Assembly (NCBI RefSeq): GCF_001427585.1
Contig: NZ_LMGY01000012.1
Location: 555,231 to 619,230 of the forward strand
DNA: 64,000 nt
Direction of reading: 5' to 3'
Source of the DNA: Pseudoxanthomonas sp. Root630
GTDB taxonomy: Bacteria > Pseudomonadota > Gammaproteobacteria > Xanthomonadales > Xanthomonadaceae
A model generated the notes under the pieces. It made no database searches, was not told the origin of the DNA, and saw nothing but the letters and a program-made list of their open reading frames with translations. The position numbers and the translations under genes are program-made. Each line of letters opens with the position of its first letter. Within the stretch, counting starts at the first letter, position 1. Positions 58,664-64,000 of this stretch are shown piece after piece.

Positions 58664-59113
58664 ATGACGAATGCGTTGCTGCGTGTCTGTGTACTGGGAA
58701 CGCTGCTGGCAACCCTGCCTGTCGCGGCGAAGGACAAGGCCCCGCGCACACTCGCGCGCACCGAACTGCCACAGGGTTTCGCGATCGGCAGCGGCGCGCC
58801 GGTGCTGGCGCTGCAGGTCGAGGTCGCGGATGGCAAGGTCGCGTCGTGGGCACCGGCGGGCGAGGGCACCGGCAATCTGCGCGGCACCCGCAGCGGCGAT
58901 GCGGCGCAGACTACGCTGATGGTCTCCAGCACGTTGCCGGAGGCGATCAAGTTCGACCTCTATGTCTCCACCGATGGCGAGCGGTTCGAATACGCCAGTA
59001 CCTGCGGCGTTACGCCGGGCGTGTCCTCGTTCGAGATGTGGGAGCGACCGGTCGCGCTGTTCGCGATGGGCAACCCGCGGGTGTTGCCGAAAGGGCGCAT
59101 GGACTGCGACTGA
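58664..59113 (+). CDS. Small secreted protein of unknown function
   Basis: A 149-residue protein with a signal peptide (residues 1-22, cleavage after VAA). The mature part is beta-rich, with LPQGFAIGSGAPVLALQVEVADGKVASW and a C-terminal MGNPRVLPKGRMDCD; there are two cysteines. I do not recognise a family. It starts three bases after the gspE stop, so it is probably co-transcribed and could be linked to secretion, but nothing in it proves this. A terminator follows. Confidence 0.8.
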   Translation: MTNALLRVCVLGTLLATLPVAAKDKAPRTLARTELPQGFAIGSGAPVLALQVEVADGKVASWAPAGEGTGNLRGTRSGDAAQTTLMVSSTLPEAIKFDLYVSTDGERFEYASTCGVTPGVSSFEMWERPVALFAMGNPRVLPKGRMDCD

Positions 59114-59143
59114 GCCGGCCCGCGATCCAGGCGCTACCTCCTG

Positions 59144-59169
59144 AAAGCCCGGCGCATGCCGGGCTTTTT
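59144..59169 (+). terminator. Rho-independent terminator after the gspE pair
   Basis: AAAGCCCGGC (59144-59153), loop GCAT, GCCGGGCTTT (59158-59167), continuing as TT. A textbook terminator. Confidence 0.9.
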
Positions 59170-59233
59170 GCGTTCTGGGGGACGTTCGCTGCACTGCGGC
59201 TTTCCAGTGCATCCCGCCTCGGGAACACTGGCC

Positions 59234-59253
59234 CCATGTAAACGGTTACATGG
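59234..59253. promoter_or_regulatory. LacI-family-type operator before the GH43 gene
   Basis: ATGTAAACGGTTACAT (59236-59251), flanked by CC and GG, is a near-perfect palindrome with the CG centre and TGTAA/TTACA arms common for LacI/GalR-family repressors. It ends eight bases before the ATG 59261, so a bound repressor would block transcription or early elongation. The regulator itself is not in the window. Confidence 0.7.
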
Positions 59254-59260
59254 GGGCGCG

Positions 59261-61108
59261 ATGGAAATGTTCCGACTGGCCGGCGGGGCATGGCTGGCGT
59301 GCATGCTGCTGGCGGCGACCGGCCCGGCGTCCGCTGCGGAACGGCGGACCTATGCCAACCCCATCGACATCGACTACCGCTACAACTTCGAACAGGAGAG
59401 CCGCGGCATTTCGTACCGCACCGGCGCCGATCCGGTCGTGGTCCGCCATGGCGATGCGTACTACCTGTTCCAGACGCTGGCCGATGGTTACTGGCGTTCC
59501 ACGAACCTGACGGACTGGGACTTCATCTCGCCGAGCCGCTGGCCGTTCGACAGCATGGTGGCGCCAGCGGTGATCTCCGACGGCGACCGCCTGATCCTCA
59601 TGCGTTCGCTGTTCTCGCCGGGCGCGGTGCTGGTGTCGCGCGATCCGGCCAGCGGCCGTTTCGATTTCCTCACTCGCATGTTGCCGGAGCTGCCGAACGC
59701 AGTGGCGCCGGGGCGCGATGTCGGTCTGCCGGGCTGGCATAACGGCGATCCGCAACCCGACAGGATTCCGCCCGGGCCGTGGGACCCCGCGTTCTTCAAG
59801 GACGACGACGGTCGCTGGTATCTCTACTGGGGCTCGTCGGACACGTTTCCGCTGTACGGCATCGAGCTCGACATGTCGAAGGGCATGCGCTACCTCGGCA
59901 CGCCGCGCGCACTGCTTGCGCTCGATCCCGGGAAGCACGGCTGGGAGCGCTTCGGCCAGGATCATCGCGGCGCGTTCTTCCCCGACGGCGAACCCGTGGG
60001 CAACTACATGGAAGGCGCGTGGATGACCAAGGTGGGCGGACGCTACTACCTGCAGTACGGCGCACCCGGCACCGAGCACAACGCCTACGCCACCGGCACG
60101 TACGTGGGCGACAGTCCGCTGGGGCCGTTCGAGTACGCGCCGTACAACCCGGTGGGCTACAAGCCCGGCGGCTTCGTGCAGGGCGCGGGCCACGGTTCCA
60201 CGTTCCAGGACGCGCACGGCAACTGGTGGAACACCGGCACGCCCTGGCTGGGCCTCAACTGGACCTTCGAACGCCGCATCGCGATGTTCCCCGCCGCCTT
60301 TAGCGCCGACGGGCAGATGTCGGTCAGCACGCGCTTCGGCGATTTTCCGCACTACGTGCCGGACGGACCGAATGCCGCGCCGGAAGCCTTGTTCACCGGC
60401 TGGATGCTGCTGTCCTATCGCAAGCGCGCGACGGCTTCCAGCACGCGGGAAGGCTTCGCCGCCGGCAACGTCACCGACGAGAATCCGCGCACGCTGTGGG
60501 TGGCACGAAAGAACGAGGCCGGCCAGGCGCTGGACGTGGACCTCGGCGCCGTGAAGACGGTGCGTGCGGTGCAGGTGAACTTCGGGGACTACGACTCCGG
60601 GCGTTTCGCCGACGCCGACGACATCTACACCGAGTTCGCGCTGGAGCATTCGCTGGACGGCCGGCATTGGCAGCCGCTGGCGACCACGCCGGTGCCGCGT
60701 CGTGATCGTCCCAACGCTTACATCGAGCTGCCCACGCCGGTGCGGACGCGCCACGTGCGCTATGTGCACGGGCATGTGGGTGCTGCGCACCTGGCCATCA
60801 GCGACCTGCGCGTATTCGGCAACGCCGACGGGCCCATGCCTGCGATGCCACAGCAGGTGACGGCGCGACGGGATGCCGATCCGCGCAATGCCTTCGTGCG
60901 CTGGCGACCGGTGAAGGGGGCAGTGGGCTACAACGTGCGCTGGGGCATCGCGCCAGACCGGCTGAACTCCACGTACCAGGTATTCGCCGACCAACCCACG
61001 CAGCTCGAGTTGCGCGCGCTGAGCAAGGGCGTCGACTATCACGTGGCCGTGGAGGCTTTCGACGAGAACGGCGTGTCCGCACTCAGCCCGGTCGTGGCCG
61101 TGCGTTGA
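59261..61108 (+). CDS. GH43-type glycosidase with F5/8-type C and fibronectin III domains
   Basis: A 615-residue secreted enzyme. The signal peptide ends near residue 25 (ASA). The five-blade propeller domain (about 28-380) has likely catalytic acids in GADPVVVRHGDAYYLF, GPWDPAFFKDDDGRWYLYWG and YMEGAWMTKVGGRYYLQYG, as in GH43 (beta-xylosidase/arabinofuranosidase types). Residues about 385-525 are a discoidin/F5-8C-like sugar-binding domain (ATASSTREGFAAGNVTDENP, LEHSLDGRHWQPLA). Residues about 530-615 are a fibronectin type III domain. It probably cleaves plant-type or other side-chain sugars outside the cell; the exact substrate is not readable. No transporter genes adjoin. Confidence 0.86.
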   Translation: MEMFRLAGGAWLACMLLAATGPASAAERRTYANPIDIDYRYNFEQESRGISYRTGADPVVVRHGDAYYLFQTLADGYWRSTNLTDWDFISPSRWPFDSMVAPAVISDGDRLILMRSLFSPGAVLVSRDPASGRFDFLTRMLPELPNAVAPGRDVGLPGWHNGDPQPDRIPPGPWDPAFFKDDDGRWYLYWGSSDTFPLYGIELDMSKGMRYLGTPRALLALDPGKHGWERFGQDHRGAFFPDGEPVGNYMEGAWMTKVGGRYYLQYGAPGTEHNAYATGTYVGDSPLGPFEYAPYNPVGYKPGGFVQGAGHGSTFQDAHGNWWNTGTPWLGLNWTFERRIAMFPAAFSADGQMSVSTRFGDFPHYVPDGPNAAPEALFTGWMLLSYRKRATASSTREGFAAGNVTDENPRTLWVARKNEAGQALDVDLGAVKTVRAVQVNFGDYDSGRFADADDIYTEFALEHSLDGRHWQPLATTPVPRRDRPNAYIELPTPVRTRHVRYVHGHVGAAHLAISDLRVFGNADGPMPAMPQQVTARRDADPRNAFVRWRPVKGAVGYNVRWGIAPDRLNSTYQVFADQPTQLELRALSKGVDYHVAVEAFDENGVSALSPVVAVR

Positions 61109-61119
61109 ATGCAAGACGC

Positions 61120-61146
61120 GGGGTCCGGCGGCAAGCGCCGGACCCC
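61120..61146. terminator. Hairpin between the GH43 and adhesin genes
   Basis: GGGGTCCGGCG (61120-61130), loop GCAAG, CGCCGGACCCC (61136-61146). The following bases have only GGTTTA, so termination strength is uncertain. It lies between two converging genes. Confidence 0.65.
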
Positions 61147-61154
61147 GTCGCGGT

Positions 61155-64000
61155 TTACAGGTCGATACCGAAGCCCACGCCAGCCGACTTTTCATCGCCA
61201 CTGAACGCACCGCCGATGCTGAACGACGCGCGTTCGCCGATCGGCTTCGAGTAGCCGAGCGACAAGGCGTTCTCGCCGTTCTGCCAACCGGCACCGACCG
61301 CGATGCGACCGCGCGGACTGCGGCTGCCGGCCGCGTTGATCGCCATGTTGAGCATGGCCGAGCTCATCGCGCCCATCCGGTCCAGACGGCGGTCCTGTTC
61401 GGAGAACCGGCGATTGACGTCGCCGCGGAAGGCGTTGAAGTCGTCCTCCAGCGCCTTGACCTGGAAGTCCGCGTAAGCCTTCGCGCTGGCCAGCGTATCG
61501 GCAGACGCCGCGTCGGCATAACTGCGCGCACTCTCGAGCGTGGCGACATCGCCGGCATCGGCGTACGCGGCGGCGGCAGCGGGCGCATCGGCAGCATCGG
61601 CCGATGCCGTCACCGCCGGCTGACTGCTGGCGACGGCGCCGCTACCGCCTTCGTCAGCGGTGGTCGCGGTGCCGCGCGCCGGCCCGTTGCCCGTGCCGCC
61701 CGTCGACGCGGTGCCGGTGGAGGTCGTCTCGCTGGCGCCGGTCCCGCGCGCCTGGCTGGCCTGCGCGGGGGGCGTGCTGCCGGTGGAGGCCGTGGTGCCC
61801 GTGCTCAATTCGTCGTACATGCCGAACAGCTGGTTGAGCTTGGCATCGACCGCCGTGAACGCTGCCCCGATGTTGTTGTACGACGTGCCCTGGATCGTGT
61901 AGCTGGGCGCGATGAAGACGCCGCCGGAGAAGCCGGCACCGCCGCCCAACGAGCTGGCCACGGAACTCAGCTGCGACAGGTTCACCGCATCGGTCGACTG
62001 GGTGCCGGCCGCCACATTGGTGATCTGCCGCTCGCTGCCGGCGCTGCCGACGGACACCGTGTCCTCACGATCGGCGACCGAATCGCCGCCGATCGCCACG
62101 CTGTTGTCGGCTTCGGCGGTGGCCAGGTTGCCCAGCGCGACCGCGTTGAAGCCGGGGGTGTACGCGCCGCCGCCGACCGCGACGGAGTAGTCGCCCGAGG
62201 CTTCGGTTGGAATGAAGCCGAAGAAGGCGCCGCCGACCGCCACGCTGTTGTCGCCGCTGGCGAGCGCATTCGAGCCCAGTGCGGTCGCGTCGTAGTTGCT
62301 CGCGACGGCGCCGAAGCCCAGGGCGGTTGCGCTTTCCTGCGACGCTTCGGCACCGTAGCCGAACGCCGAGGCGCCGAACGCCGAAGCGCTGCTGTAGCTG
62401 CCCATCGCGGCGGTCGCATCCTCGGAGGCCTCGCTGCGGAAGCCGACCGCCGTGGCCTGCACGCCCGATGCGCTGGCTTCGGTGCCGAGCGCGGACGCGT
62501 AGGCGCCTGATGCAGTCGCACCCGCACCGTTGGCGGTGGCGCCGACTTCGCCGGCCATGGCGCCCGCACCCACGGCCGTGGCATCGTCCGCCGTGGCTTC
62601 GGTACTCGCATAGACCGGGTTGCCGTCCTCGTCGAGCAGCGGATCGCCGTTGTCGTCGAACACCTGGCGCTGTCCGCCGATGGCGACGGCTCCTGCACCG
62701 CCGGCCTGCGCACCGGCGCCGTTGGCCACGCTGTTCGCGCCGGTGGCGGTGGCATTGAAGCCGGTCGCGGTGGCGCCATCGGCCAGTGCGAACGCACCGG
62801 AGCCGGTCGCCGTCGCGCCGACGCCGTCCGCGAGTGCGGCGGAACCGGACGCGGTGGCGTAGTCGCCGGTGGCGACCGCATCGTCGCTACCATCGCCTTC
62901 GCCGTTCGCCTTGAAGTAGCGGGTGGCGTTCTCCGACGCATCGGCCAGCGCGTTCAACTGGTCGAGGTTCACCGCGTCGGTGCCTTCCGTGCCCGCGGCG
63001 ACGTTGGTGATCTGGCGTTCTGCGCCGATGTCGCCCACCGAGACCGTGTTGTCGCGATCGTTCCACGAATTCGCACCGATCGCGACGCTGTTGCTGGCGC
63101 CGGCCACCGAGTTCACGCCCAGGGCCACGCTGTCGTCGCCATCGGCGTAACTGTTGTGGCCGATGGCCGTGCTGTACTCGCCGGTGGCCCAGGCGCCGTT
63201 GCCGAAGGCCGAACCGCCGGTGCCGCTCGCGCGCGTGTTGATCAGTCCGAAGAACGTGGTGCCGCCGACCGCCGTGCTTTCGTCGCCACCCGCGCTCGCG
63301 CCTTCGCCGACCGCGGTCGCGCCGCTGCCGCCTGCATCGGCGCCATAGCCGAAGGCCGAAGCGAAATCGCCGCCCGCACTGCTATAGCCGCCGACCGTGG
63401 TCGACGCGAGCCCGCCGGCACTGCTACGGAAGCCGACCGCCGTCGATTGCGTGTCCGCCGCGGAGGCTTCCGTGCCCAGGGCCGTGGAGTACGCGCCGCT
63501 TGCGTTCGCGCCCGCGCCCACGGCGCTCGCGCCGACCTCGCCTGCGACGGCACCGGCACCGATCGCGGTGGCGTCGTCCGCCGTGGCTTCGGTACTCGCA
63601 TAGACCGGATTGCCGTCCTCGTCGAGCAACGGATCGCCGTTGTCGTCGAACACCTGGCGCTGTCCGCCGATGGCGACGGCTCCTGCACCGCCGGCCTGCG
63701 CACCGGCGCCGTTGGCGACGCTGTTCGCGCCGGTGGCGGTGGCATTGAAGCCGGTCGCGGTGGCGCCATCGGCCAGTGCGAACGCACCGGAGCCGGTCGC
63801 CGTCGCGCCGACGCCTTCCGCAAGTGCGGCGGAACCGGACGCGGTGGCGTAGTCGCCGTTCGCTACGGCATCGTCGCTGCCGTCGCCTTCGCCATTGGCC
63901 TTGAAGTAGCGCGTGGCGTCTTCCGACGCGTCGGCGACGGCGTTCAACTGGTCGAGGTTCACCGCGTCGGTGCCCTCCGTGCCCGCGGCGACGTTGGTGA
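61155..64000 (-). CDS. YadA-like trimeric autotransporter adhesin (partial, N-terminus off the right edge)
   Basis: About 948 C-terminal residues are visible; the gene starts beyond 64000. The head is made of short repeats of the Hep_Hag type (ATATGSGAFALADGATATGF, SVALGVNSVAGASNSVAIG). Two complete neck motifs are seen (RQITNVAAGTEGTDAVNLDQL near 62950-63020, RQITNVAAGTQSTDAVNLSQL near 61965-62035), with a third starting at the right edge. A low-complexity Ala/Thr/Gly linker (about 61590-61800) and a coiled-coil stalk precede the YadA anchor (MSSAMLNMAINAAGSRSPRGRIAVGAGWQNG, ending VGFGIDL). The anchor forms a trimeric outer-membrane beta-barrel. Confidence 0.94.
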   Translation of the reverse strand, partial: TNVAAGTEGTDAVNLDQLNAVADASEDATRYFKANGEGDGSDDAVANGDYATASGSAALAEGVGATATGSGAFALADGATATGFNATATGANSVANGAGAQAGGAGAVAIGGQRQVFDDNGDPLLDEDGNPVYASTEATADDATAIGAGAVAGEVGASAVGAGANASGAYSTALGTEASAADTQSTAVGFRSSAGGLASTTVGGYSSAGGDFASAFGYGADAGGSGATAVGEGASAGGDESTAVGGTTFFGLINTRASGTGGSAFGNGAWATGEYSTAIGHNSYADGDDSVALGVNSVAGASNSVAIGANSWNDRDNTVSVGDIGAERQITNVAAGTEGTDAVNLDQLNALADASENATRYFKANGEGDGSDDAVATGDYATASGSAALADGVGATATGSGAFALADGATATGFNATATGANSVANGAGAQAGGAGAVAIGGQRQVFDDNGDPLLDEDGNPVYASTEATADDATAVGAGAMAGEVGATANGAGATASGAYASALGTEASASGVQATAVGFRSEASEDATAAMGSYSSASAFGASAFGYGAEASQESATALGFGAVASNYDATALGSNALASGDNSVAVGGAFFGFIPTEASGDYSVAVGGGAYTPGFNAVALGNLATAEADNSVAIGGDSVADREDTVSVGSAGSERQITNVAAGTQSTDAVNLSQLSSVASSLGGGAGFSGGVFIAPSYTIQGTSYNNIGAAFTAVDAKLNQLFGMYDELSTGTTASTGSTPPAQASQARGTGASETTSTGTASTGGTGNGPARGTATTADEGGSGAVASSQPAVTASADAADAPAAAAAYADAGDVATLESARSYADAASADTLASAKAYADFQVKALEDDFNAFRGDVNRRFSEQDRRLDRMGAMSSAMLNMAINAAGSRSPRGRIAVGAGWQNGENALSLGYSKPIGERASFSIGGAFSGDEKSAGVGFGIDL
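62021..63007 (-). repeat. Adhesin repeat unit, about 987 bp
   Basis: One of two modules, bounded by the equivalent neck positions at 62021 and 63008. It contains a head of Hep_Hag repeats, the insert FDDNGDPLLDEDGNPVYAS and a neck. It matches the neighbouring 990 bp unit, with the strongest identity (a few differences in 260 bases) within 62585-62990. Confidence 0.85.
63008..63997 (-). repeat. Adhesin repeat unit, 990 bp
   Basis: Second visible module. Identical landmarks are exactly 990 bases apart: GGTACTCGCATAGACCGG at 62601 and 63591, and ACCGCGTCGGTGCC at 62971 and 63961. The best-matching part is 63575-63980. Confidence 0.85.

Noticed and set aside
63154..63852. Regular spacing in the adhesin region as a CRISPR-like array
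   Set aside because: The repeats are coding, in frame and of variable sequence; they are Hep_Hag protein repeats.

Overview
This 64 kb window is chromosomal DNA from a GC-rich gammaproteobacterium, almost certainly of the Xanthomonadaceae (Lysobacteraceae), perhaps Pseudoxanthomonas-like. The genus is inferred. The main evidence is gene order: cystathionine beta-synthase, cystathionine gamma-synthase/lyase, an O-antigen cluster with an ABC exporter, a WxcM-type fused acyltransferase/ketoisomerase, then etfA/etfB. As I recall it, this is the conserved metB-etfA LPS locus of Xanthomonas relatives. No tRNA, rRNA, CRISPR array, insertion sequence or prophage was seen.

Layout. 1-5820: pilU (cut by the left edge), a DUF4398-like/OmpA-like pair, an unexplained structured non-coding block before ydcH, and two transsulfuration genes. 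5817-22154: the O-antigen region, built of two convergent operons. The plus-strand operon encodes Wzm/Wzt export, a very large methyltransferase-coiled coil-glycosyltransferase fusion, all four enzymes for GDP-D-glycero-alpha-D-manno-heptose, a polytopic membrane protein and a methyltransferase. The minus-strand operon encodes dTDP-Fuc3N-type sugar enzymes, a GtrB-like glycosyltransferase, a WecD-like acyltransferase, a MaoC-domain protein and GtrA. 22224-31249: a lipoprotein, ETF subunits, an ATP-grasp enzyme, a 3-oxoacid CoA-transferase pair, a secreted metalloprotease with FG-GAP repeats, and ETF-ubiquinone oxidoreductase. 31332-40636: AlkB, an Mla-like lipid transport operon, two exporters, an H-NS-like protein, proS and two DUF4124 proteins. 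40729-52905: pssA, a probable holD with rimI, an isoprenylcysteine methyltransferase-family protein, valS, holC, pepA, lptF/lptG, an RDD protein, xerD and dsbC. 52985-61108: purL, a GspE-like ATPase without the usual zinc cysteines, a secreted hypothetical protein and a GH43-type glycosidase under a LacI-type operator. 61155-64000: the C-terminal part of a YadA-like trimeric autotransporter built from about 990 bp repeats; it runs off the right edge.

How the parts fit. The O-antigen genes predict a polymer made on the cytoplasmic side, probably with D,D-heptose and methylation, exported by Wzm/Wzt. Fuc3N-type side groups could be added through a GtrA/GtrB-type route. The MaoC and GNAT genes suggest an acyl group that may be 3-hydroxyacyl rather than plain acetyl. 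EtfA, EtfB and ETF-QO together carry electrons from acyl-CoA dehydrogenases to quinone. HolC and the probable HolD would form the chi-psi part of the DNA polymerase III clamp loader. LptF/LptG export LPS, and the Mla-like operon moves phospholipid across the same envelope. The features most worth a second look are the big O-antigen fusion protein, the MaoC hybrid, the rare-codon insert in valS, the cysteine-less GspE, the likely unannotated holD, the structured RNA before ydcH and the tandem modules of the adhesin.
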